DNA of 64,000 nt from Streptomyces sp. Tu 3180 (GCF_009852415.1 NZ_WOXS01000002.1:3760001-3824000); one strand, 5' to 3'. Shown: positions 21,856 through 31,189, counted from the first letter of the stretch. Notes: generated by a model not told the origin, from the sequence alone. Numbers and translations are program-made.

Positions 21856-24771
21856 TCACTCCTCTCCGTCCAGGGCGTCCGCCAGCACCTCCGCCAGGTG
21901 CCTCCCCCGCACCCCCGCCAGCTGCTCCAGCTGCGTCCGGCAGGAGAAGCCGTCGGCCAGGACCACCGCCCCGTCCGGCGCCTCCCGCACCGACGGCAGG
22001 AGCCGGTCCTGCGCACAGGCCACGGAGACCTCGTAGTGGCCCCGCTCGAAGCCGAAGTCGCCCGCCAGGCCGCAGCAGCCGCCGCTCAGTTCGCCGGTGA
22101 GGCCGGCGGCCGCGCGCAGGCGGCGGTCGGGCGCCTCGCCCAGGACCGCGTGCTGGTGGCAGTGGGTCTGGCCGGCCACGGGACGGTCCAGGCGCGGCGG
22201 GGTCCAGTCCGGCGCGTACCGCTCCAGGGTCTCCGCGAAGGTGAGGACCCGCGCGGCGAGCCGTGCCGCGCGCGGGTCGTCGTGCAGCAGCTCCGGCGCG
22301 TCCGTGCGCAGCGCCGCCGCGCAGCTCGGCTCCAGGACGACCAGCGGCGCGTCCGTGGCCAGCACCGGCTCCAGGAGGTCGAGGGTGCGGCGGAGCACCG
22401 CGCGGGCGCGGTCGAGCTGGCCCGTGGAGAGGTAGGTCAGGCCGCAGCAGACCCGGCCCCTGCGGGCCGCCAGCAGCCGGGCCGCCGAGCGCGAACGGGC
22501 GTCACCGACCGGCGGGCCTCCGGCCGGCCGCAGCGTCGGGGGCAGCGCCACCCGCAGCCCGGCCGCCTCCAGGACCCGTACGGCCGCCCGGCCCACGGAG
22601 GGCGACAGGTGCTCGGTGAAGGTGTCCGGCCACAGGATCACCAGCGGGCCGCCGCCGGACGTCATGTCCACGCGCCGCCCCCGCCACCACCGCGTGAACG
22701 GCTCCCCGGCCACCCGCGGGATCTCCCGCTGCGCCGCGATCCCGCCCAGCCGTTTCGCCGCCCGCGCGAGCGGGCCCACCCGGGCGAGGCCGTTGACCAC
22801 CGCCGCCGTCCTCGTCCGCGCCACCCAGCCCAGCCACACCGGCAGCCACCCCATGGCGTAGTGCGCGGCCGGGCGGCGGCGGCCCGCGTAGTGGTGGTGC
22901 AGGAACTCCGCCTTGTACGTGGCCATGTCGACCCCGACCGGGCAGTCCGAGCGGCAGCCCTTGCAGGACAGGCACAGGTCCAGCGCGTCCCGCACCTCCG
23001 TGGACCGCCAGCCGCCGGTCACCAGCTCACCGGCGAGCATCTCGTGCAGCAGACGGGCGCGCCCGCGCGTGGAGTGCTCCTCCTCGCCCGTCGCCCGGAA
23101 CGACGGGCACATCACCGCCGGCCCCGGCACGGACGCCGTGCGGCACTTGGCGACGCCCACGCAGCGGCGCACCGCCGCCGCGAAGTCGCCGCCGTCGGCC
23201 GGATAGCCGAAGGCCACGTCCACCGGCCCGCGCGGCAGGACGGAGAAGCGGAGGTTCGCGTCCAGGGGCGCGGGGCGGACCAGCACGCCCGGGTTGAGCA
23301 GGTCGTCCGGGTCCCAGACGCCCTTCACGCGCTCGAAGAGGGCGACCGTCTCCGCGCCGTACATGCGCGGCAGCAGTTCGGCGCGGGCCTGTCCGTCGCC
23401 GTGCTCCCCGGACAGGGAGCCGCCGTGGGCCACGACCAGGTCGGCCAGCTCCTGCGAGAAGCGCCGGAAGCGGGCGACGCCCGGCCCGGTCAGCAGGTCG
23501 AAGTCGATCCGGACGTGGATGCAGCCGTCCCCGAAGTGCCCGTACGGGGTGCCGCGCAGCCCGTGGGAGGCCAGCAGGGCGCGGAAGTCCCGCAGGTACG
23601 CGCCGAGCCGGGCGGGCGGCACCGCGCAGTCCTCCCAGCCGGGCCAGGCCTCCGTGCCGTCCGGCATCCGGGTCGCCGTGCCGCTCGCGTCCTCCCGGAT
23701 CCGCCACAGCGTGCGCTGCCGGGCCGGGTCGGTGACCACCAGGGCGTCCACCACGTCCGCCGCGCGCACGAGCGCCTCCGCCCGCGCGCGGGCCTGGGCC
23801 CGCGTCTCCCCGCCCGTCTCCACGAACAGCCAGGCCCCACCGCGCGGGAGGTCCGCGGCGGACGGCACCAGGTCGGCCGCCATGCCCTCCACGGTCAGCG
23901 GGCCTCCCCCGCTCCCGGCTTCGCTGGAGCGGGGGGACCCCCACTCCAGCAGCCCGGCCGCGGCCTCGGCGGCCGCGCTCTCGTCGGCGTACGCCAGCAC
24001 GGCGAGCGCCCGCGCGCGGGGCGCCCGTACGAGGTCCACGACCGCTTCCGTCAGCACGCCCAGCGTGCCCTCCGAGCCGCAGAAGGAGCGGGCGACGTCG
24101 GCTCCCCTCTCGGGCAGCAGGGCGTCCACGGCGTACCCGGAGATGCGGCGGGGCAGCTGCGGGAAGCCGGTGCGCAGGCGGGCCAGTTCACCGTCCACCA
24201 GCTCCCGCAGCCCCGCCGGGGCCCCGGCCCACCCCCGGCCCGGTCGCAGCCGTTCCCCGCGCGCGGTGACGACCGACAGCTCACGGACGTTGTCCGCCGT
24301 CGTGCCCCAGGCGACGGAGTGGGAGCCGCAGGAGTTGTTGCCGATCATGCCGCCGAGGGTGCAGCGGCCGTGCGTGGAGGGGTCCGGCCCGAAGCGCAGC
24401 CCGTGCGGGGCGGCGGCCTCCTGGAGCCGGTCGAGGACCAGACCGGGCTGGACGACGGCCGTGCGGGCCTGCGGGTCGAGGAGGAGCAGGCGGTTCATGT
24501 GCCGGGTGAAGTCGAGCACCACCCCGGTGCCGGTCGCCTGGCCCGCGATCGAGGTGCCGCCGCCGCGCGCCACCACCGGGACGCCGTACGTCCGGCACAC
24601 CGACAGGGCCGCCGCCACGTCGTCGGCGTCCCGGGGGGCCACCACGCCGAGCGGGACCCGGCGGTAGTTGGAGGCGTCCATGGTCGTCAGCGCCCGCGCG
24701 GTCGTGCCGAAGTCCACCTCGCCGCGCACGGCCGCCGTCAGTCCGGCCCGCAGTCCCCGGAGATCCGTCAT
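21856..24771 (-). CDS. FAD-binding and 4Fe-4S dehydrogenase (GlcD/GlpC-type fusion, D-lactate/2-hydroxyacid)
   Basis: A 971-residue fusion of an FAD-linked oxidase and an Fe-S module. The N-terminal half has the PCMH-type FAD domain (VPVVARGGGTSIAGQATG; MIGNNSCGSHSVAWGTTADNV) and the FAD oxidase C-domain (GTPYGHFGDGCIHVRIDFDL, GGSLSGEHGDGQAR). The C-terminal half has Cys motifs RRCVGVAKCR...MCPSFRATGEEEHSTRGRA and LCLSCKGCRSDCPVGVD (CxxCxxCxxxCP for one [4Fe-4S]), then CCG domains (AGLRVALPPTL..., CCGLTYLSTG; LSGGCCGLAGDFGFERGHY). Such proteins oxidise D-lactate, glycolate or similar 2-hydroxyacids at the membrane, passing electrons to quinone. The ATG at 24771 has GAGGA upstream and removes a Pro-rich non-homologous extension. 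A palindromic insert at 23906-23935 encodes an extra in-frame SPRSSEAGSGGGP loop. Confidence 0.88.
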   Translation of the reverse strand: MTDLRGLRAGLTAAVRGEVDFGTTARALTTMDASNYRRVPLGVVAPRDADDVAAALSVCRTYGVPVVARGGGTSIAGQATGTGVVLDFTRHMNRLLLLDPQARTAVVQPGLVLDRLQEAAAPHGLRFGPDPSTHGRCTLGGMIGNNSCGSHSVAWGTTADNVRELSVVTARGERLRPGRGWAGAPAGLRELVDGELARLRTGFPQLPRRISGYAVDALLPERGADVARSFCGSEGTLGVLTEAVVDLVRAPRARALAVLAYADESAAAEAAAGLLEWGSPRSSEAGSGGGPLTVEGMAADLVPSAADLPRGGAWLFVETGGETRAQARARAEALVRAADVVDALVVTDPARQRTLWRIREDASGTATRMPDGTEAWPGWEDCAVPPARLGAYLRDFRALLASHGLRGTPYGHFGDGCIHVRIDFDLLTGPGVARFRRFSQELADLVVAHGGSLSGEHGDGQARAELLPRMYGAETVALFERVKGVWDPDDLLNPGVLVRPAPLDANLRFSVLPRGPVDVAFGYPADGGDFAAAVRRCVGVAKCRTASVPGPAVMCPSFRATGEEEHSTRGRARLLHEMLAGELVTGGWRSTEVRDALDLCLSCKGCRSDCPVGVDMATYKAEFLHHHYAGRRRPAAHYAMGWLPVWLGWVARTRTAAVVNGLARVGPLARAAKRLGGIAAQREIPRVAGEPFTRWWRGRRVDMTSGGGPLVILWPDTFTEHLSPSVGRAAVRVLEAAGLRVALPPTLRPAGGPPVGDARSRSAARLLAARRGRVCCGLTYLSTGQLDRARAVLRRTLDLLEPVLATDAPLVVLEPSCAAALRTDAPELLHDDPRAARLAARVLTFAETLERYAPDWTPPRLDRPVAGQTHCHQHAVLGEAPDRRLRAAAGLTGELSGGCCGLAGDFGFERGHYEVSVACAQDRLLPSVREAPDGAVVLADGFSCRTQLEQLAGVRGRHLAEVLADALDGEE
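23906..23935. repeat. Intragenic palindromic element within the FAD/Fe-S dehydrogenase gene
   Basis: CCCCCGCTCC (23906-23915) and GGAGCGGGGG (23926-23935) form a hairpin with a 10-nt loop, flanked by GGGGACCCCCACTCCAG. Elements of this look (GGGGGACCCCCA next to a CCCCCGCTC hairpin) recur widely in Streptomyces chromosomes, as far as I recall. Here it lies in-frame in a coding region. Confidence 0.55.
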
Positions 24772-24946
24772 GTCCTCAGGATGCCCCCGCCGGTCCGGCA
24801 CCGCCGGACCGGCCACCGGCGGTGACGACGGCGACGGCACGCACCCGGCGGCGCCTCGCGCGGGACGCGGGACGCGGGACACCCGAGTGTGGGTCAAATA
24901 ACCGAGAACGGAAGCGGATTCTTCCCAAGCCGATCACGAACTCTCA

Positions 24947-24952
24947 TATAGT
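24947..24952 (+). promoter_or_regulatory. Possible -10 of the conservon promoter
   Basis: TATAGT (24947-24952) is a near-consensus -10 in the 24772-25097 gap, with a weak TTCCCA-like -35 19 nt upstream. It would give a leader of about 140 nt to the first conservon gene. Nothing else recognisable lies in this gap. Confidence 0.4.
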
Positions 24953-25097
24953 GACCGCGAGTTGTGCGCAGTTGTCGGCTCGCATCCGGAAGCGATCCCG
25001 GAATCGGTCCGGCGACCCCGTGGACCGCCCGAGGGCCGCGCAGACGACGGTGCACGCCCGCGGACCCGACCGAGGATTCGACCGAGGACCCTGATTG

Positions 25098-27203
25098 ATG
25101 ACCTCCCCCCTGCTCCCCGGCGACCGCCCCACCCCCCGCAGCCTCCTGCCCGTCCCGCTGCTCACCCTGGTGCTCTGCGCGCTCGCGGTCGTCGCGGCCG
25201 TCCTGCTCGGACCGGAGTCCGCGCGGGGCGCCGTCGGGACGACCGGAACGGTCGCCGCCCTGCTGCTGTGCGCGGCCGCCACGGTGGCCGCGCACGCCGT
25301 GCTGTCGGCGCGAGCGGCCCGCGGACGGCTGGACGCCGTCACCCAGGACGTCGGCCGGCTGCTCCAGGAACGGGCGCGGCTGGCCGAGGAGTCGCGCCGC
25401 CAGCACGAGCGGCTGACCGGCGAACTCACGCGCGAGCGCGCCCGGTTGTCGGCCGAGCTGGACCAGGAGCGGAACCGTCTCGCCGAGGCCCTGGCGGCCG
25501 AGCGCGACCGCCTCGCCGAGCAGCACGCCGCCGACACCGCCCGCCTGGCGCACGAGCACGGCGAGGAGCGGGCCCGGCTCACGGAGGCCCACGCCACCGA
25601 GCTGGAGCGGCTCGCCGAGGAGCACGCCGAGAAGCTGCGCCTCATCACCGAGGAGCACAGCGCCCACACCGGCCGGCTGGCCCGCGACCACGCGGAGGAG
25701 ATCGGCCGGCTGACCGAGGAGCGGGACCGGATCGCGGCGGACCGGGACCGGCTCACCGACGGGAACGCGCGGCTGGCCGCCCGGCTGCGGGAGGCCACCG
25801 GCGCCCGCGCCGCCGCCCTGTCCGCGACCGCCAACGCGGCCGGCCGGATGCAGGCGCTGGCCACCGGCATGCTCGCGGACCTGCGCGCGATGGAGGAGAA
25901 GCACCACGACGAGGAGGTCCTCGCCGACCTGCTCCACCTCGACCACCGCACCGCGCAGGCGGGCAGGCTCGCCGACTCCGTCGCCGTCCTCACCGGCGCC
26001 CGCTCCGGCCGCCGCTGGGCCAGGCCCATCGCCATGGAGTCGATCCTGCGCGGCGCCATGGGGCGGATCAGCGGCTACCAGCGGGTCCGCGTCCACTCCG
26101 CCAGCGACACCGCCGTCGCCGGGCACGCCGCCGAGGGCGTGATGCACGCGCTCGCCGAACTCCTGGACAACGCCGCCAACTTCTCGCCGCCGACCGCCGA
26201 GGTCCACGTCTACGTCGAGGAGGTCCCGGCCGGGGTCATCGTGTCCGTCGAGGACAGCGGGCTCGTCATGGGCGAGGCCCAGCTGCGCCGTGCCGAGCGC
26301 GCCGTCTCGGGCGAGTCCGCCGAGCTCGGGGGCCTCACCGGCACCCGGCTCGGCCTCGCCGTGGTCGGCCGGCTGGCCCGGCGGTACGGGCTCAGGGTCT
26401 CCTACCGTCCCTCGGCCCGCGGCGGCACGGGCGTGCTGATGCTCATCCCGCAGGACATCCTCGTGTCGCCGGACGCGGCCCCGGCCGCCGCACCGGCCGT
26501 CCCCGCCGCTCCGACCGCGCTCACCGGGACGCCCGCACCCTCGGCGTCCTCGGCGCCTTCCGCACCTTCCGTGCCATCCGCGTCCTCCGCGCAGGACCCG
26601 GTGACCGGACCCCCGGCGGCCGCGGGCCTCCCCCGCCGCCGGGGCGGCCGCACGGAGGCCGCACGGGCGGACGCCGCCGGCGGGACGGAGCCGGAGACCA
26701 GCCACGTCACCGCGCACGACACCGCGCCGGCGGAGCACACGACGACCCGCGGGACCCCCCGCCCCGCGACCGCCACCCCCTCCGCCGCCTCCACGCCCTC
26801 CTACGCGGCCTCCCGCGCCGGAGCCGACCTCGACCCCGACCCGGTGCCCACGCACGAGGCCGCGGACCGGGACACCGGCGCGCACCCGCTGGTGCTGCCC
26901 CGCCGCCGCCGGGGCCGCACCCTCGCCGAGGCCGAGCGCATGCGTTCCGGCAGCCGTGCCGCCGCCCCGCGGCCGGCCCCGACCGCCGAGGAGACCAAGG
27001 CCCGCACGGCCCGCTTCAGCAGCTTCCGCCAGGCCGTACGCGCCGCCACCCCGGGCGACACGGCCACCGGCACGGGCACCCCGGCCGCCCCCGGCCCCGG
27101 CACGAGCCCCACCGGCGACACCCGCACGACCACCGCCGGCGGCACCGACGCCGCCGGCACCACCCCCGAAGCACAGACCCCGGAAGGCGACACCACCTCA
27201 TGA
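25098..27203 (+). CDS. cvnA: Conservon sensor-like ATPase (CvnA type)
   Basis: A 701-residue membrane protein. Two hydrophobic segments (about 17-39 and 50-72) are followed by a long coiled coil of repeated RLAEE/RARL heptads (about 85-250), a helical dimerisation-like region, and a GHKL ATPase domain (about 330-455) with ELLDNAANFSPPTAEV (N-box), VSVEDSGLVMGEAQL (the D-x-G motif) and LGLAVVGRLARRYGLRVSY (G2-like). The last 240 residues are Ala/Pro/Thr-rich and probably disordered. No phosphoacceptor H-box is apparent, as usual for CvnA proteins. It is first gene of a conservon; these loci are thought to form GPCR/G-protein-like signalling modules in actinomycetes. The ATG at 25098 has GAGGA at 25083-25087; its stop overlaps the next start (ATGA). 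Confidence 0.93.
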   Translation: MTSPLLPGDRPTPRSLLPVPLLTLVLCALAVVAAVLLGPESARGAVGTTGTVAALLLCAAATVAAHAVLSARAARGRLDAVTQDVGRLLQERARLAEESRRQHERLTGELTRERARLSAELDQERNRLAEALAAERDRLAEQHAADTARLAHEHGEERARLTEAHATELERLAEEHAEKLRLITEEHSAHTGRLARDHAEEIGRLTEERDRIAADRDRLTDGNARLAARLREATGARAAALSATANAAGRMQALATGMLADLRAMEEKHHDEEVLADLLHLDHRTAQAGRLADSVAVLTGARSGRRWARPIAMESILRGAMGRISGYQRVRVHSASDTAVAGHAAEGVMHALAELLDNAANFSPPTAEVHVYVEEVPAGVIVSVEDSGLVMGEAQLRRAERAVSGESAELGGLTGTRLGLAVVGRLARRYGLRVSYRPSARGGTGVLMLIPQDILVSPDAAPAAAPAVPAAPTALTGTPAPSASSAPSAPSVPSASSAQDPVTGPPAAAGLPRRRGGRTEAARADAAGGTEPETSHVTAHDTAPAEHTTTRGTPRPATATPSAASTPSYAASRAGADLDPDPVPTHEAADRDTGAHPLVLPRRRRGRTLAEAERMRSGSRAAAPRPAPTAEETKARTARFSSFRQAVRAATPGDTATGTGTPAAPGPGTSPTGDTRTTTAGGTDAAGTTPEAQTPEGDTTS

Positions 27204-27607
27204 CCGGCACGACGACCGCCGACGAGAAGCTCACCTGGCTGATAGAGGGCCTGCTGGAGCGCACGCCGGGCGCGCGGCACGCCCTCGTGCTGTCCCGTGA
27301 CGGCCTGAAACTGTGCCGCACCCCGGAGCTCTCCGCCGACCAGGCCGACCAGCTCGCCGCGATCGCCGCCGGCATCCAGTCCCTGTCGCACGGCGCCTCG
27401 GTCGAGTTCGGCGACGGCAGCGGCGGCGTGCGCTCGGCGATGACCGAGTTCTACGGCGGGGTGCTGTTCATCGTGGAGGCGGGCGAGGGCGCGCACCTGG
27501 CCGTCGTCACCGCGGAGGACGCGGACGCCGGACTCGTCGGGCACAACATGAGCGAGCTCGTGGAGCAGCTCGGCGAGCACCTGACCGCCCGGCCGCGCAC
27601 CTCATGA
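27200..27607 (+). CDS. cvnB: Roadblock/LC7 protein (CvnB)
   Basis: A 135-residue Roadblock/LC7 domain protein (LTWLIEGLLERTPGARHALVLSRDGL, SHGASVEFGDG and LFIVEAGEGAHLAVVT). Such proteins act as GTPase-activating or regulatory partners for the MglA-like GTPase of the same locus. It overlaps the preceding and following genes by ATGA junctions, so it is made in step with its partners. The sequence is close to CvnB proteins of other streptomycetes in length and layout. Confidence 0.95.
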   Translation: MTGTTTADEKLTWLIEGLLERTPGARHALVLSRDGLKLCRTPELSADQADQLAAIAAGIQSLSHGASVEFGDGSGGVRSAMTEFYGGVLFIVEAGEGAHLAVVTAEDADAGLVGHNMSELVEQLGEHLTARPRTS

Positions 27608-27951
27608 GCAGGCCCGGCAGGGACGACGCCCCGGACCGGCTCTACACCCTCACCCAGGGGCGCAGCAGCTCGGGGCCCGACAACCCCTTCGACCTGGTGA
27701 CCCTGGTCGTCGCCGAGTGCGACCCGGTGCCCGGCATGCAGTCCGAGCACGCGGCGATCCTGCGGCTGACCGAACACCCCACGGCGGTCGTGGAGATCGC
27801 GGCCGAGCTGAAGCTCCCCGTGAGCATCACCCGGATCCTGCTCTCCGACCTCCTCGCGGCGGGACGGGTCAGCGCCCGTCACCCCCGCAGGGCCGCCGTT
27901 CCCGACCCCGACATCCTGGAGCAGGTGCTCGTTGGACTCCGCAACCTCTGA
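27604..27951 (+). CDS. cvnC: DUF742 protein (CvnC)
   Basis: A 115-residue DUF742 protein. It has the typical LYTLTQGRSSSGPDNPFDLVTLV segment followed by a winged-helix-like region (EHAAILRLTEHPTAVVEIAAELKLPVSITRILLSDLLAAGRV). Despite this resemblance to a DNA-binding wing, the family is regarded as a partner in the conservon complex. Its frame runs 20 nt into the following GTPase gene. Confidence 0.95.
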   Translation: MSRPGRDDAPDRLYTLTQGRSSSGPDNPFDLVTLVVAECDPVPGMQSEHAAILRLTEHPTAVVEIAAELKLPVSITRILLSDLLAAGRVSARHPRRAAVPDPDILEQVLVGLRNL

Positions 27952-28567
27952 GACGCACACGGCGTCCGAGACGCGCACGCCGCTGGGCGCGTCGGCCGAC
28001 AACGGCCTCAAGATCGTGGTCGTGGGCGGCTTCGGCGCCGGCAAGACGACGATGGTCCGCTCGGTCAGCGAGATCCGTCCCCTCAACACCGAGGAGACGA
28101 TGACCCAGGCCGGGGAGGCCGTCGACGACGTCACCGGCGTGCGCGGCAAGACCGCGACCACCGTCGCCTTCGACTTCGGCCGCATCACGCTCGACGCGCA
28201 CAACGTGCTGTACCTGTTCGGCGCGCCCGGCCAGGAGCGCTTCTGGTTCCTGTGGGACCGGCTGTTCTCCGGGACGCTCGGCGCGGTGGTCCTGGTGGAC
28301 ACCCGCCGCATCGACGACTCCTGGTACGCCATCGACCGGCTGGAGAAGCACGGCACGCCGTTCATCGTGGCCTGCAACGACTTCGGCGGCCCCGCCTTCT
28401 CCCCGCAGCAGATCCGCGAGGCCCTCGACCTCGACCCGCACGTCCCGCTGGTCAGCTGCGACGCGCGGTCCCGGGAGTCCAGCAAGCTGGTGCTGATCAC
28501 GCTGGTGGAGCACATCCGGGCCCTGTACGCCGACCCCGCCCGAGCCCCCCGTCAGGAGCTGGTGTGA
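27932..28567 (+). CDS. cvnD: Conservon GTPase (CvnD)
   Basis: A 211-residue Ras/MglA-like small GTPase. The P-loop GGFGAGKTTMV (about 33-43) and the switch-II-like FGAPGQERFWFLWD are clear; the switch II motif starts F-G-A-P-G instead of D-x-x-G, and the guanine-specificity motif is CNDFGG rather than NKxD, as in other CvnD proteins. The first suitable start is TTG at 27932 (MDSATSETHT); an AGGTG a few nt before it, and overlap with the cvnC stop, support coupled translation. The stop overlaps the P450 start (GTGA). Likely role: the GTP-dependent switch of the conservon. Confidence 0.93.
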   Translation: MDSATSETHTASETRTPLGASADNGLKIVVVGGFGAGKTTMVRSVSEIRPLNTEETMTQAGEAVDDVTGVRGKTATTVAFDFGRITLDAHNVLYLFGAPGQERFWFLWDRLFSGTLGAVVLVDTRRIDDSWYAIDRLEKHGTPFIVACNDFGGPAFSPQQIREALDLDPHVPLVSCDARSRESSKLVLITLVEHIRALYADPARAPRQELV

Positions 28568-29799
28568 GCCCCGCCCCCACCCCCGGTCCCGTCCGCCTCA
28601 GCGGACCCCTGCTCCAGGACGACCCGGCCCGGGTGTACCGGGAGATGCGGCGCGAGCACGGCAGCGTCGTCCCGGTGCTGCTGGACGGCGACGTGCCGGC
28701 CTGGCTGGTGCTCGGCTACCGCGAGCTGCACCAGATCACCGGCGACCCGGTGCTGTTCAGCCGCGACTCCGAGCTGTGGAACCAGTGGGAGGACATCCCC
28801 GACGACTGGCCGCTGCTGCCGATGATCGGCCGCAGGCAGCCGTCGATCCTGTACACGGTCGGCGAGCGGCACCGCGAGCGGGCCGGGATGCTGGTGAACG
28901 CGCTGGAGGCGGTGGACCCGTTCGAACTGCGCTCCCACGCCGAGAAGTTCGCGGACGAGCTGATCGACCGCATCTGCCCCAGGGGCGGCGCCGACATCAT
29001 CGCCGAGTTCGCGATGCTGCTGCCCGTGCGGGTCCTCGCCCGGCTCTACGGCTTCACCGACGAGGAGGGGCCGGCCCTGGTCACCGCCCTCAACGACATG
29101 ATCGACGGGCGGGAGCGGGCGCTGGCCGGCCAGGCCCACCTGTTCACGTCGATGACGGAGCTGGTGGCCGGCCGGAAGAAGGAGCCCGCCGAGGACGTCG
29201 TGTCCCGGATGCTCGCGGACGCCTCGGGCTTCACCGAGGAGGAGATCGTCCAGGACCTGATGGTGATGATGGCGGCCGGGCACCAGCCGACCGCCGACTG
29301 GATCGGCAACTCCCTGCACCTGATGCTCACCGACAACCGGTTCGCCGCCTCCCTGTTCGGCGGCCGCAACAGCATCGCCGAGGCGATGAACGAGGTGCTG
29401 TGGGAGGACACCCCCACCCAGAACGTGGCCGGCCGCTGGGCCTCCCGCGACACCCAGCTGGGCGGCCGCCGCATCCGCGCCGGCGACATGCTGCTGCTCG
29501 GCCTGCAGGGCGCCAACTCCGACCCCCAGGTGCGCACCGACGGCTCGGCGCTGACCGGCGGCAACAGCGCGCACTTCTCCTTCGGCCACGGGGAGCACCG
29601 CTGTCCTTTCCCCGCGCAGGAGATCGCCGAGGTGATCGCGCGGACCGGCATCGAGGTCGTCCTGGACCGGCTGCCCGACATCGACCTGGCGGTGCCGGCC
29701 GCGTCCCTGACCCGCCGCCCGTCGCCGTGGCTGCGCGGGCTGTCCGAGCTTCCGGTCACCTTCACACCCACCCCCGCCCTTGGAGGCACGCTCGCATGA
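28564..29799 (+). CDS. Conservon-linked cytochrome P450 lacking the EXXR Arg (CYP157-like)
   Basis: A 411-residue P450-fold protein. The I-helix motif is MMAAGHQPTADW (Q replaces the usual E/D before T). The K-helix EXXR motif reads EVLW in AMNEVLWEDTPTQN, so the Arg of the ERR triad is Trp. The heme-binding loop is FSFGHGEHRCPFPAQE: the Cys ligand is present but the Gly two positions after it is Phe. CYP156/CYP157 members in Streptomyces conservons are known for missing this EXXR pair, so this is probably that family rather than a decayed gene: the reading frame is intact and coupled by overlapping start/stops to cvnD and the next P450. Its catalytic ability is uncertain; it may be a redox sensor or partner. 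Confidence 0.9.
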   Translation: MSPAPTPGPVRLSGPLLQDDPARVYREMRREHGSVVPVLLDGDVPAWLVLGYRELHQITGDPVLFSRDSELWNQWEDIPDDWPLLPMIGRRQPSILYTVGERHRERAGMLVNALEAVDPFELRSHAEKFADELIDRICPRGGADIIAEFAMLLPVRVLARLYGFTDEEGPALVTALNDMIDGRERALAGQAHLFTSMTELVAGRKKEPAEDVVSRMLADASGFTEEEIVQDLMVMMAAGHQPTADWIGNSLHLMLTDNRFAASLFGGRNSIAEAMNEVLWEDTPTQNVAGRWASRDTQLGGRRIRAGDMLLLGLQGANSDPQVRTDGSALTGGNSAHFSFGHGEHRCPFPAQEIAEVIARTGIEVVLDRLPDIDLAVPAASLTRRPSPWLRGLSELPVTFTPTPALGGTLA

Positions 29800-31052
29800 C
29801 GGCCGGCACGGATTCCCCGACGACCACGACTGGCACCGAGCAGACCCGCATCCACCTCGACCCGTTCGTCACCGACCTGGACGGGGAGAGCGAGGCGCTG
29901 CGGGCCGCCGGGCCCCTGGCCCCCGTGATGCTGCCGGGCGGCGTCCCGGTGTGGGCGGTCACCCACCACGCCGAGGCGAAGAAGCTGCTCACCGACCCCC
30001 GGGTGGTGAAGGACATCAACGTCTGGGGCGCCTGGCAGCGCGGCGAGATCGCCCCCGACTGGCCGCTGATCGGCCTGGCGAACCCGCCCCGCTCCATGCT
30101 CACCGTGGACGGCGCGGACCACCGCCGGCTGCGCACCCTGGTCGCCCAGGCGCTCACGCCGCGCCGGGTGGAGCGGATGCGGGAGCGGATCACCGAGCTC
30201 ACCGAGGGCCTGCTGGACCGCCTGGCCGAGCGGCCCGGCGACACGGTCGACCTGAAGGCGGTGTTCGCCTATCCGCTGCCGATGTACGTCATCGCCGACC
30301 TGATGGGGCTGGCCGAGGAGCGGCTGCCGCGGCTGAAGGTGCTGTTCGAGAAGTTCTTCTCCACCCAGACCCCGCCCCAGGAGGTCGTCGCGACCCTCAC
30401 CGAGCTGGCCGGGATCATGACCGAGACGGTCGCGCACAAGCGCGAGAACCCCGGCGACGACCTGACCTCCGCGCTGATCCAGGCGTCCGAGGACGGCGAC
30501 CGGCTCACCGACCAGGAGATCGTCGCCACGCTCCAGCTGATGGTCGCGGCCGGCCACGAGACGACGATCTCCCTCATCGTCAACGCGGTGGTCAACCTCT
30601 CCACCCACCCGGACCAGCGCGCGCTGGTGCTGTCCGGCGAGGCGGACTGGTCGGCGGTGATCGAGGAGACCCTGCGCTGGTCCACGCCCACGTCCCACGT
30701 GCTGATCCGGTTCGCCACCGAGGACGTCCCGGTCGGCGACAGGGTCCTGCCCGCCGGTGACGCGCTGATCGTGTCCTACGCCGCGATCGGCCGCGACGAG
30801 CAGGCCCACGGTCCGACGGCCGGCGCCTTCGACATCACCCGCGAGACCGTCAACCGCCACATCTCCTTCGGCCACGGCCCGCACGTGTGCCCCGGCGCGG
30901 CCCTGTCCCGCCTGGAGGCGGGCGTGGCGCTCCCCGCCCTGTACGCGCGCTTCCCGGAGCTGGACCTGGCGGTCCCCGCGACCGAGCTGCGCAACAAGCC
31001 GGTGGTCACCCAGAACGACCTCCACGAGCTGCCGGTGCGGCTCGGAAACTGA
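29796..31052 (+). CDS. Conservon-linked cytochrome P450 (CYP154-like)
   Basis: A 418-residue P450 with all canonical motifs: I-helix MVAAGHETTISL, K-helix EETLRWSTP (EXXR intact), the PERF-like region around GAFDITRETVNRH, and the heme-binding FGHGPHVCPGAALSRLE with Cys ligand. Length and pattern fit CYP154/CYP107-type bacterial P450s, which need a ferredoxin and ferredoxin reductase; none is encoded nearby. It overlaps the preceding P450 by ATGA and has TTGGAGGCACG just upstream. In S. coelicolor conservons a CYP154 gene often follows a CYP157 gene, matching this arrangement. Substrate unknown (CYP154 enzymes accept steroids and fatty acids). Confidence 0.93.
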   Translation: MTAGTDSPTTTTGTEQTRIHLDPFVTDLDGESEALRAAGPLAPVMLPGGVPVWAVTHHAEAKKLLTDPRVVKDINVWGAWQRGEIAPDWPLIGLANPPRSMLTVDGADHRRLRTLVAQALTPRRVERMRERITELTEGLLDRLAERPGDTVDLKAVFAYPLPMYVIADLMGLAEERLPRLKVLFEKFFSTQTPPQEVVATLTELAGIMTETVAHKRENPGDDLTSALIQASEDGDRLTDQEIVATLQLMVAAGHETTISLIVNAVVNLSTHPDQRALVLSGEADWSAVIEETLRWSTPTSHVLIRFATEDVPVGDRVLPAGDALIVSYAAIGRDEQAHGPTAGAFDITRETVNRHISFGHGPHVCPGAALSRLEAGVALPALYARFPELDLAVPATELRNKPVVTQNDLHELPVRLGN

Positions 31053-31189
31053 GCGTCCGGGGCGGGCGGACGGACCACGCGCCGTCCGCCCGCCACCGCC
31101 CCGACGACGCCCCGCCACCGCCCCGCCGCCCGTCCCGGCCGCCCGTCTCAGCCGACGGACGACGTTTCGCCCGGGTTTCCCCGAACCGC

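Noticed and set aside
28564..29799. First P450 as pseudogene
   Set aside because: The frame is intact, coupled to both neighbours, and the altered EXXR is shared by a known conservon P450 type.
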